Shown piece by piece: positions 52,451 through 64,000 of a stretch of DNA of 64,000 nt. The DNA is taken from NCBI GenBank assembly GCA_028698335.1, contig JAQVDP010000005.1, positions 186,001 to 250,000 of the forward strand, given 5' to 3'. Origin of the DNA: Nevskiales bacterium (lineage in GTDB: Bacteria > Pseudomonadota > Gammaproteobacteria > Nevskiales > Nevskiaceae). The position numbers and the translations under genes are program-made. Every line of letters starts with the position of its first letter. The stretch's first letter is position 1. The notes beneath the pieces were generated by a model. The model ran no database searches. It saw only the letters and a list, made by a program, of their open reading frames with translations, and was not told where the DNA came from.

Positions 52451-55400
52451 TCGCGCGCCTCATCCACTGGTCGGTGCACAACCGCTTCCTCGTGCTGCTC
52501 GGTGCGGTGCTCGTCACTGCCTGGGGGCTGTACTCCACCGCGCGCACGCCGCTCGACGCGATTCCCGACCTGTCCGATACGCAGGTCATCGTGCGCACGG
52601 TCTATCCCGGCCAGGCGCCACAGGTGGTCGAGGACCAGGTCACCTATCCGCTGACGACGACCCTGCTGTCGGTGCCCTACGCGAAGACCGTACGCGGCTA
52701 CTCCCTGTTCGGCGAGTCCTTCGTCTATGTACTGTTCGATGACGGCGTCGACCTCTACTGGGCACGCTCGCGCGTGCTCGAGTACCTGTCGCAGGTGCAG
52801 GGCAGGCTGCCGGCGACGGCGCGCACGGCGCTGGGGCCGGACGCGACCGGAGTCGGCTGGATCTACGAGTATGCCCTTGTCGATCGCTCGGGCGGCAGCG
52901 ACATTTCGCAGCTGCGCGCGCTTCAGGACTGGTTCCTGAAGTACGAGCTCAAGTCCGTGCCCAACGTCGCCGAAGTCGCGACGATCGGCGGCTTCAACCG
53001 CCAGTATCAGATCGTGCTCGATCCCGATCGGCTGCGCGCATTCAGCCTGCCCCTGGAGACGGTGATCGATGCGGTGCAGGCCGCCAACGGCGAGGCCGGC
53101 GGCTCGGTGCTGGAACTGGCCGAGGCCGAGTACATGGTGCGTGCGCGCGGGTACCTGCAGTCTCTCGATGACTTCCGCGATATTCCGGTCGGCCTCGGCG
53201 CGAATGGCACGCCGATCCTGCTGCGCGACGTTGCCACGGTGCAGCTCGGCCCCGAGACGCGGCGCGGCATTGCCGAGCTCAACGGCGAGGGCGAAGTGGT
53301 CGGTGGCGTCATCGTGCTGCGGTCCGGCGAGAATGCGCGCACCACGATCGAGGCGGTCAAGCGCAAGCTCGATACGCTCAAAGCGGGTCTGCCCGCAGGC
53401 GTCGAAATCGTCGAGACTTACGACCGTTCGGTGTTGATCGGGCGCGCGGTTGAAAACCTTGCGCACAAGCTGATCGAGGAATTCCTCGTCGTCGCGCTGG
53501 TCTGCGCGCTGTTCCTGTGGCACCTGCGCTCGGCACTGGTCGCGATCGTCACTCTTCCCGTCGGCATCCTCGCGGCCTTCATCGTCATGCAGGCGCAGGG
53601 GATCAACGCCAACATCATGTCGCTGGGCGGCATCGCGATCGCGATCGGCGCGATGGTTGACGCCGCCGTGGTCATGATCGAGAACGCGCACAAGAAGCTC
53701 GAAGCCTGGCGCCACGCGCACGACGGGCTCGAGCCGCAGGGTGGCGAACGCCTGTCGCTGTTGGCCGAGGCCGCGTCAGAGGTCGGCCCGGCGCTGTTCT
53801 TCAGCCTGCTGATCATCACCCTGTCGTTCGTGCCGGTGTTCACGCTGCAGGCACAGGAGGGCCGTCTGTTCGCACCGCTGGCTTACACCAAGACCTACGC
53901 GATGGCTGCGGCTGCCGGCCTGTCGGTGACGCTCATTCCAGTGCTGATGGTCGCCTTCATCCGCGGCCGTATCGTCGACGAGACCGCCAATCCGCTGAAC
54001 CGCGCGCTGATCTCGCTCTATCGTCCGGTCATCGACGCTGTGATGCGCTATCCGCACGCAACGCTGGGCATCGCCGTCGTTGCTGCACTCGCCACGCTGT
54101 GGCCGGCGATGCGACTCGGCAGCGAGTTCATGCCGCCCCTGGACGAGGGCGACCTGCTGTACATGCCGACTGCGTTGCCAGGCCTGTCGGTGGGCAAGGC
54201 CGCCCAGATCCTGCAGCAGACCGACCGCATCCTGAAGGCCTTTCCAGAAGTTGAGCGCGTGTTCGGCAAAATCGGCCGCGCCGAGTCGGCGACCGACCCC
54301 GCGCCGCTGGAGATGATCGAGACGACGGTGATGCTCAAACCGAAGTCGGAGTGGCGCCCCGGCCTGACGACCGACCGACTGATCGACGAGATGGACGCCT
54401 CGCTGAAGATCCCGGGCATGGGGAACGTCTGGGTGCAGCCGATTCGCAACCGTATCGACATGCTCGCCACCGGCATCAAGTCGCCGGTCGGCATCAAGAT
54501 CGCCGGACCGGATCTGAAGGTGATCGAGCAGATTGGCAACGAGATCGAGGCGGCGGTGAAAACCGTCCCCGGCACCGCGTCGGCGTTTTCCGAACGCGTT
54601 TCCGGCGGCCGCTACGTCGAGCTTGTCCCCGATCGCGTCGCCGCGGCGCGCCACGGCATGAGCATCGAGGACGTGCAGCGCGTCGTCAGCGTCGCCGTCG
54701 GCGGCGAGAATGTGGGTGAGACGGTTGAAGGCCTGCAGCGCTTTCCGATCAACATCCGTTATCCGCGCGAGCTGCGCGACTCCGTGCAGGATCTGCGCGA
54801 GCTGCCGGTGGTCACGATGCGCGGCGAGACCGTGACGCTGGGCAGCATCGCCACCGTGACGATTACCGACGGTCCGCCGATGATCAAATCCGAAAACGCG
54901 CGCCCGAACGGCTGGATCTATGTCGACATCCGCGGCCGCGACCTCGGCGGGTACGTGGCCGATGCAATGAAGGCGGTGTCCGAGCGGGTGACGCTGCCGG
55001 CCGGTTACTCGGTGGCCTGGTCGGGTCAATTCGAGTACCTGGAGCGCGCGGCCAAGCGCCTGCGCGTCGTCGTGCCGTTCACGCTGGTCATCATCTTCCT
55101 GCTGTTGTATCTGACGTTCCGCAGCGCCGCGTCGGCCGCGTTGATCATGGCCACGCTGCCGTTCGCGCTGGCCGGCGGCTTCTGGCTGATCTACCTGCTC
55201 GGACATCACCTTTCGGTGGCTTCGGGCGTCGGCTTCATTGCGCTGGCGGGCGTGGCCGCCGAGTTCGGCGTCGTCATGCTGATCTATCTGGACAACGCGA
55301 TCCGCGAGCGTGAAGGCAGAAACGCGCTCACGACGCAGGCCGACCTGCGCGCGGCGCTGATCGAAGGCGCGGTGTTGCGCGTGCGGCCCAAGGCGATGAC

Positions 55401-55590
55401 GGTGGCCGTGATCGTCGCCGGCCTGATCCCGCTGTTCGTCGGCGGCGGCACCGGCAGCGAAGTCATGCAGCGCATTGCCGCGCCCATGATCGGTGGCATG
55501 ATCACAGCGCCTCTGTTGTCGATGATCGTGCTGCCGGCGGCCTATCTGCTGCTCCGGCGCCGCGCGCTACCCCGGGAGCAAGTGTCGTGA
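52447..55590 (+). CDS. cusA: Copper/silver RND efflux pump CusA
   Basis: 1047 residues, GTG start overlapping cusB (GTGA). Twelve helices with two large periplasmic domains, the HME-RND plan. The three methionines that bind Cu(I)/Ag(I) in E. coli CusA are present at the same positions: M573 ([11 protein letters not shown]), M623 (PLEMIETT) and M672 ([12 protein letters not shown]). Proton-relay residues are in [20 protein letters not shown]. The total length also equals that of E. coli CusA as I recall it. It exports Cu(I)/Ag(I) from the periplasm with CusBC. Confidence 0.96.
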   Translation: MIARLIHWSVHNRFLVLLGAVLVTAWGLYSTARTPLDAIPDLSDTQVIVRTVYPGQAPQVVEDQVTYPLTTTLLSVPYAKTVRGYSLFGESFVYVLFDDGVDLYWARSRVLEYLSQVQGRLPATARTALGPDATGVGWIYEYALVDRSGGSDISQLRALQDWFLKYELKSVPNVAEVATIGGFNRQYQIVLDPDRLRAFSLPLETVIDAVQAANGEAGGSVLELAEAEYMVRARGYLQSLDDFRDIPVGLGANGTPILLRDVATVQLGPETRRGIAELNGEGEVVGGVIVLRSGENARTTIEAVKRKLDTLKAGLPAGVEIVETYDRSVLIGRAVENLAHKLIEEFLVVALVCALFLWHLRSALVAIVTLPVGILAAFIVMQAQGINANIMSLGGIAIAIGAMVDAAVVMIENAHKKLEAWRHAHDGLEPQGGERLSLLAEAASEVGPALFFSLLIITLSFVPVFTLQAQEGRLFAPLAYTKTYAMAAAAGLSVTLIPVLMVAFIRGRIVDETANPLNRALISLYRPVIDAVMRYPHATLGIAVVAALATLWPAMRLGSEFMPPLDEGDLLYMPTALPGLSVGKAAQILQQTDRILKAFPEVERVFGKIGRAESATDPAPLEMIETTVMLKPKSEWRPGLTTDRLIDEMDASLKIPGMGNVWVQPIRNRIDMLATGIKSPVGIKIAGPDLKVIEQIGNEIEAAVKTVPGTASAFSERVSGGRYVELVPDRVAAARHGMSIEDVQRVVSVAVGGENVGETVEGLQRFPINIRYPRELRDSVQDLRELPVVTMRGETVTLGSIATVTITDGPPMIKSENARPNGWIYVDIRGRDLGGYVADAMKAVSERVTLPAGYSVAWSGQFEYLERAAKRLRVVVPFTLVIIFLLLYLTFRSAASAALIMATLPFALAGGFWLIYLLGHHLSVASGVGFIALAGVAAEFGVVMLIYLDNAIREREGRNALTTQADLRAALIEGAVLRVRPKAMTVAVIVAGLIPLFVGGGTGSEVMQRIAAPMIGGMITAPLLSMIVLPAAYLLLRRRALPREQVS

Positions 55591-55658
55591 CCGCACGCCG
55601 CAGGAACCGGTCGCTGCAGCGCGTGTCAAAAAGGCAGGCTCCTCGCGGAAGATCCGAC

Positions 55659-56033
55659 ATGAGCCGTGCGCTCTGGGTCGTTCTGCTGGTCATCACCTCG
55701 CTGCTGCCCTGGCGAGCGGCACTGGCCTGCGTGCACGAGGCGGCCATGCTCCAGGAGCGCTGCTGCTGCCAGGAGCTGCGCGCGCGGTGCCCGCATGTCG
55801 AAACCGGCATCGGGCCGTGCTGCACCGCCGTCTTGGCGGCGCCATCCCAGCTTGTGGATGCCGACCCCGAGACGCCGCCGACGCCGGATAGCGGGAAAGT
55901 GGCGCCTCCGCGGCCTGCGATCGTGCTGCGCCCCTTGGCTCCGTACGCAACGCGTGCCTTGGAGGTATGGCTCGATCCGCTGGCGGTTGGCGGCGGCGAC
56001 ACTTACCTTCGGACCGCGAGACTGCGGCTATAG
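55659..56033 (+). CDS. Exported Cys-rich small protein after cusA
   Basis: 124 residues from ATG 55659, which gives a clean signal peptide (ALWVVLLVITSLLPWRAALA) and has GGAAG upstream. A GTG at 55587 overlaps the cusA stop as GTGA and would add 24 mostly basic residues, so coupling may use that start. The mature part opens CVHEAAMLQERCCCQELRAR and IGPCCTAVL, seven cysteines in about 35 residues, then a Pro-rich stretch. Probably a periplasmic metal sponge or sensor. Confidence 0.6.
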   Translation: MSRALWVVLLVITSLLPWRAALACVHEAAMLQERCCCQELRARCPHVETGIGPCCTAVLAAPSQLVDADPETPPTPDSGKVAPPRPAIVLRPLAPYATRALEVWLDPLAVGGGDTYLRTARLRL

Positions 56034-56051
56034 CGCGCCGGAGGGCTTCGC

Positions 56052-56108
56052 GCTTCGATCGAAGCCCGGCTTCACCCAACGACTTAGAGCGGCATGCGAA
56101 GCATGCCG
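56052..56108. repeat. Two hairpins between the Cys-rich and small exported genes
   Basis: The 105-bp gap holds a 14-bp palindrome GCTTCGATCGAAGC (56052-56065) and a perfect 8-bp stem CGGCATGC-GAA-GCATGCCG (56090-56108). They could end the cus transcript or shape the leader of the next gene. No T-run follows. Confidence 0.45.
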
Positions 56109-56138
56109 TCCACTCGTTCGTGAAGAGGCACGCATTCT

Positions 56139-56432
56139 ATGAACTCCCCATCCAAGACACTCATGACCCTGGGCTTGACGCTGATCGCGACGCTGAGCCT
56201 GATCCAACCCGCACAAGCCGCCACACCGCGAACATATGGTCCGCGCGACACGGTGCGCTTCGAGCGCCTTTCCCCGGCACCGTCGACGCCGTGTCGCACG
56301 GTGATGGCTCATCGCTTGGATGGCAGCGCCAAGCGACGCGAGGTTGTCGAGGTCTGCGAGAGTCAACGCGAGCAGGTCAAAGCAAGGCGCTGGATCGGCC
56401 CGCGTCACACCATACCGATCTACGACAATTAG
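56139..56432 (+). CDS. Small exported protein of unknown function
   Basis: 97 residues with a signal peptide (LMTLGLTLIATLSLIQPAQA, cleavage near residue 27). The mature part is basic with two cysteines (PSTPCRTVMAH and EVVEVCESQREQV) that may pair, ending GPRHTIPIYDN. GAGG lies ten bases before the ATG. It is the last plus-strand gene before the convergent Zn/Cd block. No family recognised. Confidence 0.6.
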   Translation: MNSPSKTLMTLGLTLIATLSLIQPAQAATPRTYGPRDTVRFERLSPAPSTPCRTVMAHRLDGSAKRREVVEVCESQREQVKARRWIGPRHTIPIYDN

Positions 56433-56453
56433 GCTGGCCGCTGGCCGCTAATA

Positions 56454-56490
56454 CGAGACGGCGGGCGTCCCTGTACCGCCCACCGTCTCG
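56454..56490. terminator. Bidirectional hairpin between convergent genes
   Basis: CGAGACGG (56454-56461) pairs with CCGTCTCG (56483-56490), and GGGC with GCCC further in, giving about 12 pairs with one mismatch and an 11-nt loop. It lies in the 83-bp gap between the convergent genes ending at 56432 and 56516. There is no clear T-run, but placement fits a shared terminator. Confidence 0.55.
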
Positions 56491-56515
56491 GCTGCGCTAC
56501 CGGGCGGTTGGCGGC

Positions 56516-58425
56516 TCAACCGCTTTTCGGCCCGACCCGCCCCGCGCGCAGGCCGTTGGCCACGGCCAGCAGCTCCGCACCTTCGTGAACCGCGACGGCG
56601 AAGGCAACGCCGATCACGCCGAGCACGGCCAGCGGGATCATCAGCGCCAGCACGCCGATGGAGAACACGATGTTCTGGAGACTGACCTGGCGGGCCTTGC
56701 GGCCACGCGCGAGGGCTTCGACGACTTTGAGCAGATCGTCCTTCATCAGCGCGACGTCGGCGGCTTCGATGGCGGCGTCGGTGCCCGCCGCGCCCATCGC
56801 GATGCCGCAGGTCGCGGCGGCCAGCGCCGGCGCGTCGTTGACGCCGTCGCCGACCATGAGCACGGGGCCGTGCTCGTCCTGCAGCCGCTTCACCGCCAGC
56901 ACCTTGCCGTCCGGTTTGAGCTCGGCGCGCACGTCGTCGATGCCCAGGGTGCGGGCGATGGCGTGGGCCGTCCGCGGGTTGTCGCCGGTCAGCATCGCGG
57001 TCCGCACGCCCATGCGGTGCAGGGCCTCGATGGCGGCGCGCGCCTCGGGGCGAGGCCGGTCCTGCAGCGCGATCAGGCCGCGCAGTTGGCCGTCGCCGGC
57101 CACCATCACGACGGTCTTTCCCTGCGCCTGCAGGTCCTCGATGAGCACGACCGGCAGATCGGCTGCGCTGTCCTGCGCCTGAAACCACTGCGGACTGGCA
57201 ATCGTCCACATGCGGGCGCCTATGCGCGCCTGAGCGCCGGCACCGGTCAGGGAGCGGAATTCCTGTGGCGCGACGACGTCGACGCCTCGGGCCTGCGCCG
57301 CGGTGACGATGGCTCGTGCCAGCGGGTGCTGAGAATAGTGTTCAAGAGCTGCGGCGGCGGCGAGCAGGTCCGACTCGGACATGCCCAAGGCTCTGATGTC
57401 CGTCACCTCGGGCTTGCCCGCCGTCAGCGTGCCGGTCTTGTCGAAGGCGACGACACGGATGACGCCGAGGTGTTCCAGATGCGCGCCGCCCTTGATGAGG
57501 ATGCCGCGACGGCCGGCGCCGCCGATGCCGGCCGCCATCGCCATAGGCATCGACATGACCAGCGCGCAGGGCGCGGCGGCCACGAGCAGGACGACGGCGC
57601 GATTGGCCCAGGTGTCCAAGGGCAGCCCCAGCAGCCAGGGCACGACGACCAGCAGCACCGCCGATGCGAGTACAGCGGGGCTGTAGCGCCGGCCGAAACG
57701 TTCGATCCACTGCTGCGCGCGGCCCTTGCGTTCCTGCGCTTCCTCGACGAGATGGATGATGCGCGACAGGGTGTTGTCGGCAAATGCGCGCGTGGCCTCG
57801 ACCGTCAGCGCGCCTTCGCCGTTGATGCTCGCGGCAAAGACCTGCGCCCCCACGGACTTGTCGACCGGCACCGATTCGCCGGTCACCGGCGCCTCGTTGA
57901 CCGTCGACTGGCCCTCGATCACGACGCCGTCCGTGGGTATGCCTTCACCCGGGCGCACGACGAAGCGATCACCGGGCGCCAGCGACTCCGCTGGCATTAC
58001 GACCTCGCCGCCGTCGCGCAGCACGCGGGCCTCCTTGGGCGCGAGGTCGAGCAGCGCGCGGATCGCATGGCGGGTCCGCGAGTAGGTCATCTCCTCGGTG
58101 CCTTCGGCGGCGCCGTAGAGCACGACCAACGCCGCGGCCTCGTCCCACAGGCCCAGCAACGCTGCGCCGAAAGTAGCGGCAATCATCAGCATGCTGATCC
58201 CGACCTCGCGCTCGTGCACCAGATCCGCGATACCTTCGCGCGCCCAGAACCAGGCGCCCAATGGGATCGCGGCGATGTAGGCCCACATCGCCAGTTCGTG
58301 GGCGACGATGCCTGACCATTCCAGCGCGAAGGCGGCGCCGGCGATCAAGCCGGCGACGAGCGCGTTGCGCAGCGGGGGGAATCCCCACCACGGGGCGTCG
58401 TAGCCGTCTTCCGTGCCGGAGTGGT

Positions 58426-58429
<4 letters not shown>
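56516..58429 (-). CDS. Zn/Cd-type heavy-metal P-type ATPase with APC motif
   Basis: 637 residues from GTG 58429, overlapping the PII-like stop (GTGA) with AAGGA upstream. There is no N-terminal metal domain. P1B core: TGES (183-186), membrane site VAAAPCALVMSMPMAMAAGI with A286-P287-C288 (CPC is usual), DKTGT (330-334), SQHPLARAIV and [14 protein letters not shown] late helix has IGVAFAVAVHEGAELLAV, as in ZntA/CadA. It exports a divalent cation, most likely zinc, cadmium or lead, in step with the RND pump of the same operon. Confidence 0.9.
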
Positions 58430-62892
<4,463 letters not shown>

Positions 62893-62896
<4 letters not shown>

Positions 62897-64000
62897 TCGC
62901 TATGGCCGTTGCGCAGACGCTGGGCCTGTTCGTACTGACGGCGATCGCCGAAATCGTCGGCTGCTACCTGCCGTGGTTGTGGCTGCGGCACGGCCGCAGC
63001 GCCTGGCTGCTGCTGCCCGCGGCCGTCAGCCTCGCGGTTTTCGTCTGGCTGCTGACGCTGCATCCGCACGCCAGCGGGCGCGTTTACGCGGCTTACGGCG
63101 GCGTCTACGTCGCCGTCGCGCTGGGCTGGCTGTGGGGTGTCGACGGCATCCGACCCGGACTGTCCGACCTCGCCGGCGTTGCGCTCACGTTCACCGGCAT
63201 GGCCGTCATCTACTTCGGCGGCCGGAGCTGATGCCGCAGCAAGCGGTGCGTTGGTCAGGCGCTCGATTTCGGTACGCAGTGCGTGCGCGGACGCGGCGGA
63301 CTCGATCAGCGCCGCCTGCACGGACAGGTACTCGCGCTGCGCATCGACCAGCTCCAGATAGCTGTAGCGCCCGCGCGCATAGGCGTCTTCCGTTTCCTGC
63401 AACGCCTCGGCGGCACGCGGCCGGATGTCGTTGCCGAGTGCGCGCGCCTCGTTGACTGCGCGTGCGAGCTGGCGGTGCAGCTCGTAGAGCGTGGCTTCGG
63501 CGCGTACCTCGGCCGCGCGCCGCTGCGCGTCCACGCGCTCACGGTTGGCCTGCGCCTCGGCGACATAGGCTTCGGCGCGCCGGCCGCTGAACAGCGGCAG
63601 TGACAGCGACACGACGAAGGCTTGGTCGCCGGAGTTCTCGAAACGGCGCAGACCGCCCGACAGTGTCACGTCCGGGCGGCGCAGCGTTGTCGCGAGGCGC
63701 AACTCGGCATCGCGCAAGCGGGCCTCGGAGGCAAAGCGCAGGAAGTCCGGGTTGGCTGCGAGCTGCCCGGCCAGGGCCGCGAAGTCGCCGGTCGGCGGCA
63801 GCGCGAACAGCTCGGCCTTGACCTCGCCGAAGCTGCGGCCATCGATGACCGGCTGCGACGCGCCCCACATCGCCGCGAGCTGCTTGCGCGCCGTGTCGAG
63901 ATCGGCTGCGGCGGCCTGCTCCTCGAGCCGGTAGCGGTCGCGGGCGATCTGCGCGCGATCCAGCTCGGCATGCGGCGACTTGGCGGCGTCGGCGCGGCGC
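62893..64000 (-). CDS. czcC: CzcC-like outer-membrane efflux factor (N-terminus beyond window)
   Basis: TolC-family protein; about 369 codons are inside the window and the start lies beyond 64000. Family signs: [60 protein letters not shown] and [19 protein letters not shown]. Normal homology ends near 63235 ([13 protein letters not shown]). The frame runs on for about 110 codons of Gln/Asp/Arg-rich sequence, antisense to ynfA, to a stop at 62893 that overlaps the czcB GTG. The tail is probably not functional protein, yet it keeps czcC coupled to czcB. Confidence 0.85.
62902..63231 (+). CDS. ynfA: YnfA/UPF0060 family membrane protein
   Basis: 109 residues, four helices. [40 protein letters not shown] and [20 protein letters not shown] match YnfA very closely. 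Members are small multidrug-resistance-like exporters or of unknown role. It lies on the opposite strand from czcC and czcB, with its start 5 bp from the czcB start and its whole length antisense to the czcC tail. No promoter was seen in the few bases available upstream, so transcription would begin inside czcB. Confidence 0.88.
   Translation: MAVAQTLGLFVLTAIAEIVGCYLPWLWLRHGRSAWLLLPAAVSLAVFVWLLTLHPHASGRVYAAYGGVYVAVALGWLWGVDGIRPGLSDLAGVALTFTGMAVIYFGGRS

Overview
The window is 64 kb of high-GC proteobacterial DNA (beta- or gammaproteobacterium; genus not resolvable from the sequence). It is a dense accessory island that joins two themes: oxygen-independent carbon and energy metabolism, and copper/silver and zinc/cadmium/cobalt resistance. 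No rRNA, tRNA, CRISPR array, IS element, att site or replication origin was recognised. Genes are packed tightly. More than twenty junctions are 4-nt ATGA or GTGA overlaps, and no gene-free stretch exceeds 300 bp. The longest gaps are 41389-41614 (226 bp, regulatory) and 40112-40300 (189 bp, palindrome-rich).

Bases 1-23800, all minus strand, carry central metabolism. In order along the + strand they are phosphoketolase (cut by the window edge), a YHS protein, a broken glucose-6-phosphate dehydrogenase, a DUF6629 protein, HflC/HflK, a SPW-VKOR membrane protein and a short-chain dehydrogenase that both carry CPMH-type heavy-metal-binding domains, a lycopene-cyclase-domain protein, glucan phosphorylase, a CXXCH membrane protein, NhaA, a pyruvate:ferredoxin oxidoreductase set (PorG, PorA, PorB plus a GltD-like flavoprotein with a fused ferredoxin domain), a coupled 55-aa ORF, PEP synthase, archaeal-type (type II) GAPDH, a DUF2934 protein, cyclopropane-fatty-acid synthase and acetate kinase. 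Together they could feed glycogen or pentoses through phosphoketolase and acetate kinase to ATP, and move carbon reversibly between acetyl-CoA, pyruvate, PEP and triose phosphate without oxygen. The content resembles the low-oxygen-activated (lxa) locus known from Burkholderia cenocepacia; the comparison is from memory of gene content only.

Bases 23800-41400, also minus strand, are mainly copper handling: CopB, CopA, a DUF1269 protein, an MFS exporter, an outer-membrane protein, a Met-rich protein, DUF5676 and DUF2933 proteins, two c-type cytochromes, a porin gene split by an in-frame amber codon, and a CPD-type P-type ATPase. An operon of PRPP synthetase, AMP/thymidine phosphorylase, a beta-CASP nuclease, a periplasmic protein and an isoprenylcysteine methyltransferase-type protein follows. 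The block ends with a second DUF2933 protein, a Cys/His-rich exported protein whose ribosome-binding site lies in a 10-bp hairpin, and a MerR regulator with its own 19-bp-spacer promoter.

Bases 41600-56432, plus strand, carry FtsH, a Met-rich protein, a two-permease ABC exporter whose ATPase ends in a YHS domain, a PPK2 polyphosphate kinase, a small CC-motif protein, a broken archaeal-type MetK, and a CusCBA copper/silver efflux operon flanked by Cys-rich exported proteins. Bases 56516-64000, minus strand, carry a CzcCBA-type operon with a PII-like protein and a Zn/Cd-type P-type ATPase. A ynfA gene lies antisense to the 3' end of czcC.

Three TTGAC-N4-(A/G)TCAA palindromes, resembling FNR/ANR boxes, precede the Cys/His-rich gene, ftsH and the small CC-motif gene. 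They suggest that oxygen limitation and metal stress are sensed together.
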